DNA of 64,000 nucleotides. Source: Erwinia piriflorinigrans CFBP 5888 (GTDB taxonomy: Bacteria > Pseudomonadota > Gammaproteobacteria > Enterobacterales > Enterobacteriaceae). Below the pieces are notes generated by a model, which made no database searches, was not told the origin of the DNA, and saw only the letters and a program-made list of their open reading frames with translations. The stretch covers positions 62,001-126,000 of the forward strand of contig NZ_CAHS01000013.1 of NCBI RefSeq assembly GCF_001050515.1, read 5' to 3'. This document shows, piece by piece, positions 51,090-62,609 of the stretch; the stretch's first letter is position 1, and every line of letters begins with the position of its first letter. A program made the translations under genes and the position numbers.

Positions 51090-51989
51090 TTATTTATCGC
51101 GTTCGATTATAAAGCTTGCCAGCGCTCGTAGCGCGGTCGTGTTGTAAGACTGTGCGGAAAGCGTTTCTAATGCGTTGAGGGATTCTTGATAGAGATCCCA
51201 TGCTTTTAGCCGCGCATTTTCCAGCCCCATTAATGCCGGGTAGGTACTTTTGCCCAATTGCTGGTCGGCACCCTGCTGTTTTCCGAGCACCACGGTATCA
51301 CCGATAACATCCAGAATGTCATCCTGAACCTGAAAGGCCAGGCCAATCGCATCGGCAAAACGGTCGAGAGCGGGCAGAGCGGCACGACCGGGTGCGCCTG
51401 CGGTAAGGGCACCGAGTCGTACGGCTGAACGGATCAGCGCTCCGGTCTTATGCCTGTGTATCTGTTCAAGTTCGTCTAATGTGACCTGTCTGCCTTCCGC
51501 CGCAAGATCCAGCGCTTGACCGCCGCACATGCCTGCCACACCGCTAGCCTGGGCCAGTTCGGACAGCATAGAAACACGGCTTCCCGCCATCACCCCTGGC
51601 ATCGGGGTGTCGGCAAGTATCGAGAAGGCGAGCGTCTGTAGCGCATCTCCTGCCAGAATTGCCGAATCCTCACCAAACTTGATATGGCAGGTCGGCAGGC
51701 CGCGACGCAGGCTGTCATTATCCATCGCGGGCAGATCGTCATGAATAAGAGAATATGCATGAATACATTCGATCGCTGCCGCCGGCGCATCCAGCGCGGC
51801 ATCGTCGGCGTGCAGCATGTTGCCCGTTGCGTACACCAGGAAGGGGCGTAAACGCTTGCCGCCCAATAATGCGCCATATTCTATCGCGTTAACCAGCGGA
51901 GTACTCTGAAAAGGCAGTTGTGAAATAAACTCCCGAAGCGCCGCGTTCACCCGCTGATAGTGGCTGGTGAGTAATTCGTTAAAATCCAT
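51090..51989 (-). CDS. ispA: Farnesyl diphosphate synthase
   Basis: 299 residues (E. coli 299). Elongates dimethylallyl and geranyl diphosphate to farnesyl diphosphate. The first aspartate motif is Asp-Asp-Leu-Pro-Ala-Met-Asp-Asn-Asp (about 84-92) and the second Asp-Asp-Ile-Leu-Asp (about 224-228). Start overlaps the xseB stop by 1 bp. Confidence 0.98.
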   Translation of the reverse strand: MDFNELLTSHYQRVNAALREFISQLPFQSTPLVNAIEYGALLGGKRLRPFLVYATGNMLHADDAALDAPAAAIECIHAYSLIHDDLPAMDNDSLRRGLPTCHIKFGEDSAILAGDALQTLAFSILADTPMPGVMAGSRVSMLSELAQASGVAGMCGGQALDLAAEGRQVTLDELEQIHRHKTGALIRSAVRLGALTAGAPGRAALPALDRFADAIGLAFQVQDDILDVIGDTVVLGKQQGADQQLGKSTYPALMGLENARLKAWDLYQESLNALETLSAQSYNTTALRALASFIIERDK

Positions 51990-52231
51990 TACTCTTTTTC
52001 CGGCATGAAGGGCGTCAGCTCAGCGTTTTTATCATCGCTCAGTAATATTTGTACCCGCTGTTCGGCCTGTTGTAGCATCTGCTGCCCGGCCCGCGTTAGC
52101 TGAACGCCGCGCTCAAATTCATTCAGCGCTTCTTCCAGCGCAAGATCGCCGCTTTCCAGGCGGCTGACAATCTGCTCCAGCTGCTGCAGGGAGGTTTCGA
52201 AACTGACAGACTGTTGAGTTTTTTTTGGCAT
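51989..52231 (-). CDS. xseB: Exodeoxyribonuclease VII small subunit
   Basis: 80 residues, all helical. '[19 protein letters not shown]' (9-27) is the family signature, with 'Leu-Ala-Leu-Glu-Glu-Ala-Leu-Asn'. It partners XseA, encoded elsewhere, in degrading single-stranded DNA. First gene of xseB-ispA-dxs. Confidence 0.97.
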   Translation of the reverse strand: MPKKTQQSVSFETSLQQLEQIVSRLESGDLALEEALNEFERGVQLTRAGQQMLQQAEQRVQILLSDDKNAELTPFMPEKE

Positions 52232-52483
52232 TTCTAATCCTGACTGTGCATTTTCATCAGCGAATGCTCATGGTAGCCGACTCTAAATGATTAGCAAAAT
52301 ATCCCCTGCAAATTTCATGTTATCGGGGACGGCCCTGCTGGCGGCAGATGGATCAGCAGCCGTCAGACAAAGATGGTATACTCGTGGCGGATGCAAAGGG
52401 CGCAGGCCAATTTGCGAGACTCTGATTTTAACAGTTAAGTGCCCCCCCATCAGCACTTAATTGCCTAACGAATAAATGCCGCC
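52232..52483 (+). other. Divergent promoter gap xseB/thiI
   Basis: 252 bp without a gene. The minus-strand xseB and plus-strand thiI promoters should be here; a TATACT-like -10 near 52377-52382 is visible. No RNA element recognised. Confidence 0.35.
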
Positions 52484-53932
52484 ATGAAGTTTATCATTAA
52501 GTTATTCCCTGAAATTACGATTAAAAGCCAGTCGGTACGCCTGCGTTTTATTAAAATCCTTACCGGAAATATTCGCAACGTTCTCAAACCTTACGATGAA
52601 ACCCTTGCCGTGGTTCGCCACTGGGACAATATCGAAGTTCGCGCCAAAGACGAAAGCAAGCGTGCGGCTATTGTTGCAGAACTGACGCGCATTCCGGGCA
52701 TCCACCATGTGCTGGCGGTGGAAGATCGCGCTTACACCGACGTGCACCACATTTTTGAGCAAACCCTTGAAATGAACCGTGAACGCATTGAAGGCAAGAC
52801 CTTCTGCGTGCGCGTGAAGCGTCGAGGTAAGCATGAATTCAGTTCACAGGACGTTGAGCGCTATGTCGGTGGCGGCCTGAATCAGCATGTGGCCAGCGCT
52901 CAGGTGCAGCTTAATCGCCCCCAGGTGACGGTTAATCTGGAGATCGAAGACGATCGCCTGATCCTCGTCACCGCGCGTTACGAAGGTATCGGCGGTTATC
53001 CTATCGGCACCCAGGAAGATGTGTTGTCACTGATTTCCGGTGGTTTTGATTCAGGCGTTTCCAGCTATATGCTGATGCGCCGTGGCTGCCGCGTGCATTA
53101 TTGCTTCTTTAATCTCGGTGGTGCTGCCCATGAGATCGGTGTTCGCCAGGTTGCCCATTATCTATGGAAACGCTTCGGCAGCACTCACCGTGTGCGCTTT
53201 GTGGCCATCAACTTTGAGCCAGTGGTCGGCGAGATCCTGGAAAAGGTGGACGATGGTCAGATGGGCGTCGTGCTCAAGCGTATGATGGTGCGTGCCGCGT
53301 CCAAAATTGCCGAGCGCTACGGCGTTCAGGCGCTGGTGACCGGTGAAGCGCTGGGGCAGGTTTCCAGTCAGACGCTGACTAACCTGCGCCTGATCGATAA
53401 TGCCAGCGACACGCTGATCCTGCGTCCGCTCATTTCCCACGATAAAGAGCACATTATCAAACTGGCGCGTGAAATCGGCACCGAAGATTTTGCACGTACC
53501 ATGCCCGAGTATTGTGGCGTCATCTCGAAAAGCCCAACGGTCAAAGCGGTCAAGGCAAAGATCGAACAGGAAGAGCAGAACTTCGATTTCGCCATTCTTG
53601 ACCGGATGGTTGAAGAGGCGACCAACGTTGATATTCGCGAAATCGCCGAGAAGACGGAAGAGGAAGTGGTTGAAGTGGAGACCGTTGCCTCGTTTTCTGA
53701 CAATGATGTGATACTGGACATTCGTTCGAACGATGAGCAGGAAGCGCGTCCGCTGGAGATAGAGGGCATCGTGGTAAAATCGCTGCCTTTTTACAAGCTG
53801 GCAACGAAATTCGGCGATCTTGACCAGAGCAAAAGCTGGCTACTGTATTGCGAACGCGGCGTAATGAGCCGCCTACAGGCGCTCTATCTGCACGAACAGG
53901 GCTTCAAAAACGTCAAGGTTTATCGCCCTTAG
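52484..53932 (+). CDS. thiI: tRNA 4-thiouridine/thiazole synthase ThiI
   Basis: 482 residues (E. coli 482). Order: ferredoxin-like domain, THUMP domain (to about 165), PP-loop ATPase with Ser-Gly-Gly-Phe-Asp-Ser-Gly (about 185-191), Cys-containing 'Glu-Tyr-Cys-Gly-Val-Ile-Ser' near 344, and a C-terminal rhodanese domain with catalytic Cys in Leu-Tyr-Cys-Glu-Arg-Gly (about 456). It carries sulfur to tRNA U8 and to the thiamine thiazole. Confidence 0.98.
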   Translation: MKFIIKLFPEITIKSQSVRLRFIKILTGNIRNVLKPYDETLAVVRHWDNIEVRAKDESKRAAIVAELTRIPGIHHVLAVEDRAYTDVHHIFEQTLEMNRERIEGKTFCVRVKRRGKHEFSSQDVERYVGGGLNQHVASAQVQLNRPQVTVNLEIEDDRLILVTARYEGIGGYPIGTQEDVLSLISGGFDSGVSSYMLMRRGCRVHYCFFNLGGAAHEIGVRQVAHYLWKRFGSTHRVRFVAINFEPVVGEILEKVDDGQMGVVLKRMMVRAASKIAERYGVQALVTGEALGQVSSQTLTNLRLIDNASDTLILRPLISHDKEHIIKLAREIGTEDFARTMPEYCGVISKSPTVKAVKAKIEQEEQNFDFAILDRMVEEATNVDIREIAEKTEEEVVEVETVASFSDNDVILDIRSNDEQEARPLEIEGIVVKSLPFYKLATKFGDLDQSKSWLLYCERGVMSRLQALYLHEQGFKNVKVYRP

Positions 53933-54082
53933 TCCGAGTTCCGTCCGGGCTTCCCGGCATGTTGTGCCCGGCCAGACCTGTCATCCTCACTTGGGTTCAA
54001 TGTTGCGGTGACTGCGCGCTGGCCGAAAGCAGAACTGGCGCGCCGCCGATGCCAGATGCGCGCACCGGCGAATCAACCCCTA

Positions 54083-54679
54083 TCAGTCGCAGTAATCATA
54101 TATCCCGGCAGCTATGACCAGCTGCCCGGCTACCTCACGCGCTGTTTCTTTCCCTACCAGCAAATCAATGAGCTTCAGGGCAAAATCAATGGCAGTACCT
54201 GGCCCCTGGCTGGTGAGCAGATTAACCCGGCGATCCCACACCACGCGTCTGTCCATCCATTTCTCTTGGGGGATATGATCTTTCAGCCCCGGATAGCCGG
54301 TCATATTTCCAACCGGGAACAGATTATGCGGGATCAGCACGGTTGCGGCGGCGGCACAGATCGCGGCAACGATGCGTCCTGACTGATTGAAATGACGGAT
54401 GGTTTCCACCAGTAGTGGGCTGTCTCGAAAGCATTCAGCTCCTTTAAGGCCACCCGGCAAAACAATAGCGGCAAAATCCGCATCGGCAACTTCCACTAGC
54501 GGCGCATCGGCCAGAAGTTTGACCCCGCGTGAACAGACAATTTCACAGTTGCCGTCATCTGCAACGCTGGCAGTGACCACTTTCAGCCCGGCACGTACCA
54601 GTAAATCGATGGTGGTGACGGCTTCGGTTTCTTCACTCCCAGGTGCCAGGCAAACCAGAACCGATGGTTTCTCGATCAT
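54083..54679 (-). CDS. yajL: Protein deglycase-type chaperone YajL (DJ-1 family)
   Basis: 198 residues from ATG 54679, after GAAAGGAAC; E. coli YajL has 196. DJ-1/PfpI fold with Glu15-like acidic residue in 'Pro-Gly-Ser-Glu-Glu-Thr-Glu', and the active Cys in 'Ala-Ala-Ile-Cys-Ala-Ala-Ala' (about 107) on the nucleophile elbow. E. coli YajL protects proteins from oxidative and electrophile damage. The start overlaps the panE end by 47 bp, as in other enterobacteria. Confidence 0.93.
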   Translation of the reverse strand: MIEKPSVLVCLAPGSEETEAVTTIDLLVRAGLKVVTASVADDGNCEIVCSRGVKLLADAPLVEVADADFAAIVLPGGLKGAECFRDSPLLVETIRHFNQSGRIVAAICAAAATVLIPHNLFPVGNMTGYPGLKDHIPQEKWMDRRVVWDRRVNLLTSQGPGTAIDFALKLIDLLVGKETAREVAGQLVIAAGIYDYCD

Positions 54680-55553
54680 AATTTTGTTCCTTTCGCTTAA
54701 TAAATTCATAAAGGCGGCTATTATGAGGGGTGTTCAGACCCTGCGCGCGCGCGCGACGAATGACGTAGCCGTTGATATAGTCGATTTCAGTCCGGCGCTG
54801 GGCGCGAATGTCCTGAAGCATAGACGAGGTATTGGCGGCAGTGGTGCGTATCACCTCCAGCACGTAGTCGATCAGCCATTCACGCGATATATGCTGGCCT
54901 TCACGCTCCATCACGGCAGCCACTTCATCGCTCAGGGATTCAATTTCCTCGCGATGTTCATTCAGCTCACCGTTGGTACAGTTATAAAACACCGTCAAGG
55001 GATTGATGACGCAGTTAACGGCCAGTTTCTGCCACGCAGCGGAAGCCACATTATTGTGCCAGGCCACATCCGGCAGCGCGCAGTGCAGCACCTCGGCTAA
55101 ATCGCTCAGTTCCGCTCCCGCAGTCGTAACAGGGCCTATATGGGTAATGCCAGAGGCGACATGAATAATTACCGTGCCATCACGTTTTGCGGCGTGGGTT
55201 GTTACACCACGTAATAATGGCTGACGAAGGGTTTTCAACTCATCCAGCGTCCCCATACCGTTATGTAGCAGCAGTATCGGGCAGCGTTCAGGCAAAATAA
55301 ATTGCAGATTTCTCACAGACTCAGAGACTTGCCAGGCTTTCAGCGTGACGATCAGGAGCTGACTCTCGCCGAGAAAAACCGGGTCATTTGCGATAAAGGT
55401 CTTGTTAATTGTCTCGCCGTGCAGACCAATAACATTCACCGAACAATAGGGCTGCGGAACCCGCAGCCAGCCCTGAACGTCATGCCCCTGCCGTTCAAGC
55501 GCGGCCAGCCAGATCTGCCCTAAGGCCCCACATCCAAGTACGGTAATTTTCAT
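54633..55553 (-). CDS. panE: 2-dehydropantoate 2-reductase
   Basis: 306 residues (E. coli 303). NADPH-dependent step to pantoate for coenzyme A. Rossmann motif Gly-Cys-Gly-Ala-Leu-Gly-Gln (7-13), the catalytic Lys in '[14 protein letters not shown]' (about 171-184), and a C-terminal 'Ser-Ser-Met-Leu-Gln-Asp-Ile' active-site block. Ends 47 bp inside yajL. Confidence 0.95.
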   Translation of the reverse strand: MKITVLGCGALGQIWLAALERQGHDVQGWLRVPQPYCSVNVIGLHGETINKTFIANDPVFLGESQLLIVTLKAWQVSESVRNLQFILPERCPILLLHNGMGTLDELKTLRQPLLRGVTTHAAKRDGTVIIHVASGITHIGPVTTAGAELSDLAEVLHCALPDVAWHNNVASAAWQKLAVNCVINPLTVFYNCTNGELNEHREEIESLSDEVAAVMEREGQHISREWLIDYVLEVIRTTAANTSSMLQDIRAQRRTEIDYINGYVIRRARAQGLNTPHNSRLYEFIKRKEQNYDRETIGSGLPGTWE

Positions 55554-55690
55554 TGTTCCTCCCCGCCTGCGGGTTGCTTGACCAGCTTGATGCCTGCCTG
55601 CTGATTATTTTAGCTTTCAGCTTCGGTGGTTTTATTTACCCGCTGCAAGCAGGTATTATGCCTGTCACTTTAGTATCAGGAGAATAGATC

Positions 55691-56182
55691 ATGCCATCTT
55701 TCGATATCGTTTCTGAAATTGATATGCAGGAAGTGCGTAACGCGGTAGACAATGCTAACCGTGAAATATCCACACGCTTTGATTTTCGCGGTGTTCAGGC
55801 CAGTTTCGAGCTAAATGAAAAAAATGAGTCGATCAAAGTCTCTAGCGAATCTGATTTCCAGGTAAAACAGCTGGTTGATATCCTGCGCGAAAAGCTGTTA
55901 AAACGCGGAATAGAAGGCGGAGCACTTGAGGTTCCGGAGCAGATTGAGCACAGCGGTAAAAGCTGGATTGTTGATGCGAAAATGAAGAAAGGCATCGAAA
56001 CCGATATCGCCAAAAAGCTGGTTAAGCTGATTAAAGACAGCAAGCTGAAAGTACAGTCGCAGATTCAGGGTGATGAAGTGCGTGTGACCGGTAAATCACG
56101 CGACGATCTGCAAGGCGCAATGGCGCTGGTACGCAAGGGAGAATTAGGGCAGCCGTTCCAGTTCAAGAACTTCCGCGATTAA
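55691..56182 (+). CDS. yajQ: YajQ family nucleotide-binding protein
   Basis: 163 residues (E. coli 163). Starts Pro-Ser-Phe-Asp-Ile-Val-Ser-Glu, the family opening, and 'Arg-Phe-Asp-Phe-Arg-Gly' follows (33-38). Xanthomonas homologues bind cyclic-di-GMP; E. coli YajQ binds nucleotides or RNA. Monocistronic on the plus strand. Confidence 0.96.
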   Translation: MPSFDIVSEIDMQEVRNAVDNANREISTRFDFRGVQASFELNEKNESIKVSSESDFQVKQLVDILREKLLKRGIEGGALEVPEQIEHSGKSWIVDAKMKKGIETDIAKKLVKLIKDSKLKVQSQIQGDEVRVTGKSRDDLQGAMALVRKGELGQPFQFKNFRD

Positions 56183-56208
56183 CCGCTGTTCAGGACAGGT
56201 GCTGTGTT

Positions 56209-56239
56209 CATCCTGACATACTTTGCGTATGTCAGGATG
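56209..56239. terminator. Perfect 13-bp hairpin between yajQ and yajR
   Basis: CATCCTGACATAC (56209-56221) pairs with GTATGTCAGGATG (56227-56239) across TTTGC. The genes converge on it. The T-run is weak, so termination or mRNA 3'-end protection are both possible. Confidence 0.6.
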
Positions 56240-56271
56240 TTGACTGACAGGGAACTCACACCCTGTGGCGG

Positions 56272-57633
56272 TTATCCCGCAATCAGTTTCTCCAGCTCGG
56301 TACGGTTGGTGACCTTGCTGTCAATTTTGACGTAGGCGCTCTGCTCTTCAGGCACGATAAACACGTCTGACACGCCATTATGTGATTTCAATTTCTGTTC
56401 CAGGCTCAATTTATCCAGACCACAATGCTCAAGAGTGATCCGCAGGCTGCTGACATAGGGCGGCTCCTTCATGCTCAGGCTCAGCAACAGCCAGGCGACC
56501 GCAATCAGCGCGCCGAGCAGGAATACGCTCTGCGCATCAATATGGCCAAATACCCAACCGCCCATACTACCGCCAATCGCCACGCCAATGAACTGGCTGG
56601 TGGAATAGAGACCCATCGCGGTGCCTTTATAACCTGGCGGGGACTCTTTACTGACCAGCGATGGCAGTATCGCTTCCATCAGATTAAAACCAATAAAGAA
56701 CAGCTGAACGCCGAGAACCAGCGTCCAGAAATGATTACCCGATCCCCACAAGACGATTTCAGCCACCAGCATTAGCGCCACACAGCAGACAAACACACGC
56801 TTCATCCTGCGTTTTACTTCGGCGTAGATAATGAAGGGCAGTACGGCAGCGAACGCGATCAGCATGGTAAAAAGATAAACTTTCCAGTGTTCGCTGGCGG
56901 GGAACCCTGCTTGTTCAAACTGGCCGGGCAGGGCAACAAAGCTCGACATCAGCAGAATATGCAGGCAGAGAATACCTATATTGAGCTTAACAAGGCGGCC
57001 GTTGGCGAGAACGTCACGAATGCTGCCCTTGACGATGCCAGATTCACGATTGAGCACGTGGTTTGACGCCGAAGGTACGATCAGCAGGGTGATAACAATC
57101 CCGCATACGGCCAGAAGCGCAATCATCCAGAATAGCGCATGCAGGCCAAGTGCGTGCGTGATCACTGGTCCCAGAACCATAGCGATGGCAAAGGTGATGC
57201 CAAAACTGATACCGATGAATGCCATCGCCTTAGTGCGGTTCTGTTCACGCGTCAGATCTGACAGCAGCGCCATTACGGCGGCGGCAATCGCGCCGGAACC
57301 CTGTAATGCGCGCCCGAGGATCACTCCCCAAATAGACGTTGTCATTGCAGCGATAACGCTACCGATGGCGAAGATCAGCAGTCCACCGATAATTAATGGT
57401 TTACGGCCAATGCGGTCGGAGAGAAGCCCGAAAGGAATTTGAAAAACGGCCTGTGCCAGACCGTATATGCCGATGGCCAGCCCGATAAGCGTTTCACTTG
57501 CTCCCTGCAATGCCATGCCATAGGTGGTCAGGACGGGAAGTACCATAAACATTCCCAGCATGCGCAGGGAAAAAACCGTCCCCAAACCCCAGGTTGCACG
57601 CAGCTCAACCGGAGTCATTTTATTATCGTTCAT
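56272..57633 (-). CDS. yajR: MFS transporter YajR
   Basis: 453 residues (E. coli 454). Twelve membrane helices plus the C-terminal ferredoxin-like YAM domain (about 388-453), which distinguishes YajR from ordinary 12-helix MFS members. The A-motif 'Gly-Leu-Leu-Ser-Asp-Arg-Ile-Gly-Arg-Lys' (about 68-77) is present. Function is a proton-coupled drug-type exporter; substrate unknown. Confidence 0.95.
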   Translation of the reverse strand: MNDNKMTPVELRATWGLGTVFSLRMLGMFMVLPVLTTYGMALQGASETLIGLAIGIYGLAQAVFQIPFGLLSDRIGRKPLIIGGLLIFAIGSVIAAMTTSIWGVILGRALQGSGAIAAAVMALLSDLTREQNRTKAMAFIGISFGITFAIAMVLGPVITHALGLHALFWMIALLAVCGIVITLLIVPSASNHVLNRESGIVKGSIRDVLANGRLVKLNIGILCLHILLMSSFVALPGQFEQAGFPASEHWKVYLFTMLIAFAAVLPFIIYAEVKRRMKRVFVCCVALMLVAEIVLWGSGNHFWTLVLGVQLFFIGFNLMEAILPSLVSKESPPGYKGTAMGLYSTSQFIGVAIGGSMGGWVFGHIDAQSVFLLGALIAVAWLLLSLSMKEPPYVSSLRITLEHCGLDKLSLEQKLKSHNGVSDVFIVPEEQSAYVKIDSKVTNRTELEKLIAG

Positions 57634-57722
57634 GACTACCTCAATACTCTTAGTTGCTTTATTTTATGCGTCAGGGCAGGGCGGGTAAAATATTACTTTT
57701 TAAGCATTTATGACAAGAAGAA

Positions 57723-57742
57723 AGGGCGCGAAATCGCGCCCT
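57723..57742 (-). terminator. Terminator of the cyo operon
   Basis: AGGGCGCG (57723-57730) pairs with CGCGCCCT (57735-57742) across AAAT. On the minus strand it is followed by a T-rich run (TTTCTTCTT). It lies 22 bp past the cyoE stop. Confidence 0.8.
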
Positions 57743-57763
57743 GTGCAGTGATATGGCTTGCTG

Positions 57764-58654
57764 TTAACCGATGTAGGTGAGCAGGTCTTTCGAGGCTGGA
57801 GTCATAAAGTCGATGGACATCATGACGCTTAGCGCGGTAATAGCCACAATCGAGAACACAAACAGTTTACGCGCCCAGACACGATCGTTCTGGGTTTTGT
57901 AACCTGAAAGTGCCATTCCCAGCCACCAGACGCTCACTGCGGATGCCACCACAAGATACTTGTAGCCAGCATAGCCCACTAACGTCAGCATCAAAGTGGC
58001 AACCATAAACGCAATGATGTACACAGTGATATGGTTTTTAGCTACCGAAATACCCTTCACTACGGGCAGAACAGGGATGTTAGCTGCCTGATAATCCTTA
58101 AAGCGGAAGATAGCAATCGCATACGAATGCGGCATCTGCCACAGGCTAAAGATAGCCAGTAGGATCAGTGCACCCGCATCAAACTGTCCGGAAACCGCAC
58201 AGTAGCCGATGACCGGCGGTGCGGCTCCCGACAGGCTGCCAATCAGCGTGCCGTAAACGGAGTTGCGTTTCATGTACAGGCTGTAAACGCCGACATAAAC
58301 CACAAACCCCATCACCGCCAGCCACATCGCCAGCGGGTTTGCTCCGAAATACAACAGCGCGAAGCCAGCAATACCTAACACGGTTGCATAAACCAGGCTT
58401 AATTTCGGAGAGATGAGGCCTTTAACCAGCACCCGATTCTTGGTTCTCTCCATTTTTTTGTCGATGTCACGGTCGATAAAGTTGTTATAAACACAACCTG
58501 ATGCGACCACCAGAGATACACCGACTAAAGTGGCGAGAAACAGGGAATAGTCGATGCTGCCTTTAGAAGCCAGCAGGAATCCCCCGATAACAGAAATTAA
58601 ATTCCCGAAAATAATTCCTGGTTTTGTCACTTGCAGGTATTGCTTAATCATCAC
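57764..58654 (-). CDS. cyoE: Protohaem IX farnesyltransferase
   Basis: 296 residues, the E. coli length. Adds the farnesyl chain to haem to make haem O for cytochrome bo3, using the product of ispA in this window. The Asn-Asx-Asx-Asp-Arg-Asp-type motif is 'Asn-Phe-Ile-Asp-Arg-Asp-Ile-Asp' (about 58-65), plus 'Leu-Pro-Val-Val-Lys-Gly' and nine membrane helices. Confidence 0.98.
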
Positions 58655-58664
58655 AGTAACTCGG

Positions 58665-58994
58665 TTAATGGCTCATCATGTTGTAGTTGAGGTTCCACAT
58701 GATCCATAGCGAGCCGACAACAACAATCAGGATGATAAGTGCTGCAAACACGATAGCAATCAGGTTCCAGCCCCCCTCAGACTTACTGTCCAGGTGCAGG
58801 AAGTACACCAAGTGCACCAGCACCTGGACAATTGCACACACCAGAACGACAGCGAGGATGGTGGCTTTGGAAGCGCCGCCGTCCATGACCATCCAGAATG
58901 GGATACCGGTCAGAATGATCGACAGGATAAAGCCGATCATATAAGACTTCACGCTACCATGAGAAGCGCCATGTTCAGTTGCAGGATGGCTCAT
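58665..58994 (-). CDS. cyoD: Cytochrome bo3 oxidase subunit IV
   Basis: 109 residues from ATG 58994, three membrane helices. Start overlaps the cyoC stop by 1 bp (TAATG). A structural subunit that helps assemble the quinol oxidase. Confidence 0.97.
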
Positions 58995-59608
58995 TACATC
59001 ACCCCCATCAGATAAACAATGGTGAATACGCAGATCCACACCACGTCCAGGAAGTGCCAGAACAGGCTCAGACACATAATACGCGTACGGTTAGTGTCGT
59101 TCAGACCACGTTTAGCCACCTGGTACATCAATACCAGCATCCAGATCAACCCGGAAGTTACATGCAGACCGTGAGTACCCACCAGCGTAAAGAATCCGGA
59201 AAGGAAGCCGCTGCGGTCAGGGCCGAAGCCTTCGGCGATCAGGTGATGGAATTCATAGACTTCCATGCCGATGAAGCCGAGACCAAACAGGAAGGTCAGC
59301 GCCAGCCAGCCGATGACCGCACCTTTCTGGCCCTTGTTCATGTTGATGACGGCAAAACCATAGGTAATGGAGCTCAACAGAAGCAGGGCGGTTTCCACCA
59401 GGACGAACGGCAGTTCAAAAATATCTTTCCCTGCCGGGCCGCCTGCGGTGTTGTTAACCATTACACCATAAGTCGCAAACAGCGTTGCGAAGATGATGCA
59501 GTCGCTCATCAGGTAGATCCAGAAGCCAAATACTTTATTGGCTCCTGCATCGTGATGCCCATGCTCCGCATGGGCGTCGTGGTGTTTAGTGAGAGTTTCA
59601 GTCGACAT
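58994..59608 (-). CDS. cyoC: Cytochrome bo3 oxidase subunit III
   Basis: 204 residues (E. coli 204), five membrane helices, with a His-rich N-terminus ([12 protein letters not shown]). It overlaps cyoB by 11 bp and lies between cyoB and cyoD. Confidence 0.98.
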   Translation of the reverse strand: MSTETLTKHHDAHAEHGHHDAGANKVFGFWIYLMSDCIIFATLFATYGVMVNNTAGGPAGKDIFELPFVLVETALLLLSSITYGFAVINMNKGQKGAVIGWLALTFLFGLGFIGMEVYEFHHLIAEGFGPDRSGFLSGFFTLVGTHGLHVTSGLIWMLVLMYQVAKRGLNDTNRTRIMCLSLFWHFLDVVWICVFTIVYLMGVM

Positions 59609-61589
59609 TTTTCAGACCTGCTTTGCTAATTTCGTCAAAGTGCTGATTCTCGATTTTTTCGATCTCGGCAACAGGAACATAGTAATCCACGTCTTCGTCA
59701 AAGCTCTTGACGATCCAAGACACGATCATGCCCAGGAATGAGAGGCCTACCAGCCACCAGATGTGCCAGATTGCCGCAAAACCGAAGACCAGGCTGAAGA
59801 AACCGATAACCACACCAGCACCGCTGTTTTTCGGCATGTGAATTTCAGCGTAGTGAGCCGGGCGTTTATAAGCTTCACCTTTTTCCTTCATTTCCCAGAA
59901 CGCATCACGTTCGTGAACTTCAGGAACAATAGCAAAGTTATAGAACGGCGGTGGAGAAGAGGTTGCCCACTCCAGAGTACGTGCACCCCACGGGTCACCG
60001 GTCAGGTCACGGTTCTGCTCACGGTCACGTACCGAGACGTAGAACTGAATCAGTTGACAAGCAACGCCACAGGCGATAAGCGCAGCACCGCACGCGGCGA
60101 TAACCAGCATTGGGTGGAACTGCGGGTCGATATCCTGGCTGAGACGGCGCGTCATACCCATAAAGCCCAGTACATACAGCGGCATAAAGGCGACGAAGAA
60201 GCCGATAATCCAGAACCAGAATGCCCGGATACCCCAAGTTTCATTCAGCGTAAAGCCGAATGCTTTCGGGAACCAGTAAGTAACACCGGCGAAGCAACCG
60301 AACACCACACCGCCAATAATCACGTTATGGAAGTGAGCAATCAGGAACAGACTGTTGTGCAGCACGAAGTCCGCACCCGGCACGGCCAGCAGAACTCCGG
60401 TCATACCACCTACAGAGAAGGTGACGAGGAAGCCAACAGTCCACAGCATCGCAGAGTGCATCTGGATGCGCCCCTGATACATGGTGAACAGCCAGTTAAA
60501 GATTTTAACACCGGTCGGAATGGCGATAATCATCGTCATAATGCCGAAGAAGGCGTTAACGTTCGCTCCTGCACCCATCGTGAAGAAATGGTGCAGCCAC
60601 ACGATAAAGGACAGGATGGTAATGACTACCGTTGCCCATACCAGTGAGGTGTAACCGAACAGGCGTTTTTTAGAGAAGGTAGCAACCACTTCCGAGAACA
60701 CACCGAAGACCGGCAGAACCAGGATGTACACTTCCGGATGACCCCAAACCCAGATCAGGTTGACGTACATCATCATGTTGCCGCCCATATCATTGGTAAA
60801 GAAATGGAAACCAAGATAACGGTCAAGGGTCAGCAGAGCCAGCGTCACGGTCAGAACCGGGAACGCGGCGATGATCAGCACGTTAGTACACAGGGAAGCC
60901 CATGTGAATACCGGCATTTTGAACATGGTCATGCCAGGTGCGCGCATCTTCATGATGGTAACGAAGAAGTTGATACCCGTCAGGGTTGTACCAATCCCGG
61001 AGAGCTGCAGACTCCATATCCAGTAGTCGACGCCGACCCCCGGACTGTATTCCGCCCCCGAAAGTGGCGGGTAAGCCAGCCAGCCGGTTTGCGCGAACTC
61101 GCCCACACCCAGTGACAGGTTAACCAGTACCACACCTACAGCGGTGAACCAGAAGCTGAGGTTGTTCAGGAACGGGAAGGCCACGTCGCGTGCGCCGATC
61201 TGTAACGGAACAGCAATGTTCATCAGACCAACAACAAACGGCATCGCTACGAAGAAAATCATGATCACGCCATGGGCAGTGAAGATTTGATCGTAGTGAT
61301 GCGGCGGCAGGAATCCAGCTTCACCCGCCGAAGCGAGTACCTGCTGACTACGCATCATTACCGCATCGGCAAAGCCGCGCAGCAGCATGACAAACGCCAT
61401 GATGATGTACATGATGCCGAGTTTTTTGTGGTCAACAGAAGTCAACCACTCGGTCCAGAGATATTTCCATTTGCCGAAGTAGGTCAGTGCTCCGGCAATG
61501 GCAAGACCGCCAAGAATGATGGCGGCAACCGTTACCACGATAATCGGCTCGTGGTAAGGAACGGCATCCAGGGTTAATTTTCCTAACAT
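59598..61589 (-). CDS. cyoB: Cytochrome bo3 oxidase subunit I
   Basis: 663 residues (E. coli 663), about 15 membrane helices. Low-spin haem and binuclear-centre histidines are in 'Thr-Ala-His-Gly-Val-Ile-Met' (about 106), 'Gly-His-Pro-Glu-Val-Tyr' (about 284, with the crosslinked Tyr 288), 'His-His-Phe-Phe' (333/334) and 'Ala-His-Phe-His-Asn' (419/421). It reduces oxygen with ubiquinol and pumps protons. Confidence 0.98.
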   Translation of the reverse strand: MLGKLTLDAVPYHEPIIVVTVAAIILGGLAIAGALTYFGKWKYLWTEWLTSVDHKKLGIMYIIMAFVMLLRGFADAVMMRSQQVLASAGEAGFLPPHHYDQIFTAHGVIMIFFVAMPFVVGLMNIAVPLQIGARDVAFPFLNNLSFWFTAVGVVLVNLSLGVGEFAQTGWLAYPPLSGAEYSPGVGVDYWIWSLQLSGIGTTLTGINFFVTIMKMRAPGMTMFKMPVFTWASLCTNVLIIAAFPVLTVTLALLTLDRYLGFHFFTNDMGGNMMMYVNLIWVWGHPEVYILVLPVFGVFSEVVATFSKKRLFGYTSLVWATVVITILSFIVWLHHFFTMGAGANVNAFFGIMTMIIAIPTGVKIFNWLFTMYQGRIQMHSAMLWTVGFLVTFSVGGMTGVLLAVPGADFVLHNSLFLIAHFHNVIIGGVVFGCFAGVTYWFPKAFGFTLNETWGIRAFWFWIIGFFVAFMPLYVLGFMGMTRRLSQDIDPQFHPMLVIAACGAALIACGVACQLIQFYVSVRDREQNRDLTGDPWGARTLEWATSSPPPFYNFAIVPEVHERDAFWEMKEKGEAYKRPAHYAEIHMPKNSGAGVVIGFFSLVFGFAAIWHIWWLVGLSFLGMIVSWIVKSFDEDVDYYVPVAEIEKIENQHFDEISKAGLKNVD

Positions 61590-61593
61590 CGTA

Positions 61594-62532
61594 TTATTCC
61601 TCGGCTCCCGCGTGAGCGGTGTTGCTCATATCCATGCCTTCATGGCCTGCGCCGTGAGACATTTCCATGCTTCCGCCGTGATTCATCTGGAACTGGCCAA
61701 TAATATCTTTGAACAGCTCAGGTTTCACACTTGAGAAGAATTCCACCGGGTGATTTTCGCTCGGCGCAGCCAGCTTTTTAAAATCATCCATTGTCATGAG
61801 GGTTTCTGGAGATTGTTTTGCTTTTGCAACCCACTGGTCGAAAGAAGCTTCGTCAGGAGTAGCAATCGCTTTAAACTTCATACCAGAGAATCCACGACCA
61901 CTGAAGTTGGAAGAGATACCGTCGAACGTGCCGGCTTCATTCGCAATCAAATGCAGTTTAGTTTGCATTCCCGCCATAGCGTAAATCTGGCTACCGAGGG
62001 TTGGAATAAAGAAGGAGTTCATAACTGTGTTCGAGGTAATCTTGAAGCTCACAGGGCGGTTAGCCGGGAAAGCAATCTGATTAACGGTGGCAATACCCTG
62101 TTCCGGATAGATGAACAACCATTTCCAGTCCAGCGATACCACTTCGATCACGACAGGTTTAGCATCAGATTCCAGTGGCTTACTTGGTTCCAGGGCGTGA
62201 GTTGATTTCCACGTCAGAATACCAAGGAAAACAATGATTAAGATGGGAACGGTCCAAACTACGGCTTCCACTTTATTCGAGTGTGACCAGTTAGGGCTGT
62301 ATTTCGCGTTAGTGTTGGATGCCCGATATTTCCAGGCGAACACCACGGCCATCAAGACTGCTGGGATAACGACGATCATCATCAGGCCGAAGGCCGTCAA
62401 AATCAGCGAACGTTGCTCCATCGCAATCTGTCCTTTGGGATTCAATAACGCACTATCACAACCACTTAACAAAACCATGCTTGCGATTAATGACAGAATC
62501 CCCAAACTTTTATTGTATTTACTGAGTCTCAT
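61594..62532 (-). CDS. cyoA: Cytochrome bo3 oxidase subunit II
   Basis: 312 residues. Lipobox Leu-Ser-Gly-Cys (Cys25), two membrane helices and a periplasmic cupredoxin domain without the copper ligands, as in quinol oxidases. Ends in a Met/His-rich tail (repeats of Met-Ser-His and Gly-Met-Asp-Met). First gene of cyoABCDE, 4 bp before cyoB. Confidence 0.97.
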   Translation of the reverse strand: MRLSKYNKSLGILSLIASMVLLSGCDSALLNPKGQIAMEQRSLILTAFGLMMIVVIPAVLMAVVFAWKYRASNTNAKYSPNWSHSNKVEAVVWTVPILIIVFLGILTWKSTHALEPSKPLESDAKPVVIEVVSLDWKWLFIYPEQGIATVNQIAFPANRPVSFKITSNTVMNSFFIPTLGSQIYAMAGMQTKLHLIANEAGTFDGISSNFSGRGFSGMKFKAIATPDEASFDQWVAKAKQSPETLMTMDDFKKLAAPSENHPVEFFSSVKPELFKDIIGQFQMNHGGSMEMSHGAGHEGMDMSNTAHAGAEE

Positions 62533-62580
62533 TTAACGACCTCAATGACAAGGGCTCTATTGTCGTTTAAGTGTGGCGGC

Positions 62581-62609
62581 ATTTTACGGGAAGGTTTCTG
62601 TACTGTAAA
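62581..62609 (-). promoter_or_regulatory. Predicted cyo operon promoter
   Basis: On the minus strand: -35 TTTACA (62609-62604), a 17-bp spacer, -10 TAAAAT (62586-62581). Transcription would start near 62574, giving a 42-nt leader to cyoA. ArcA and Fnr control is known for E. coli cyo; I did not call their sites. Confidence 0.7.

Noticed and set aside
59763..60647. 294-residue plus-strand frame opposite cyoB
   Set aside because: Antisense of a conserved oxidase gene; composition typical of reverse frames.
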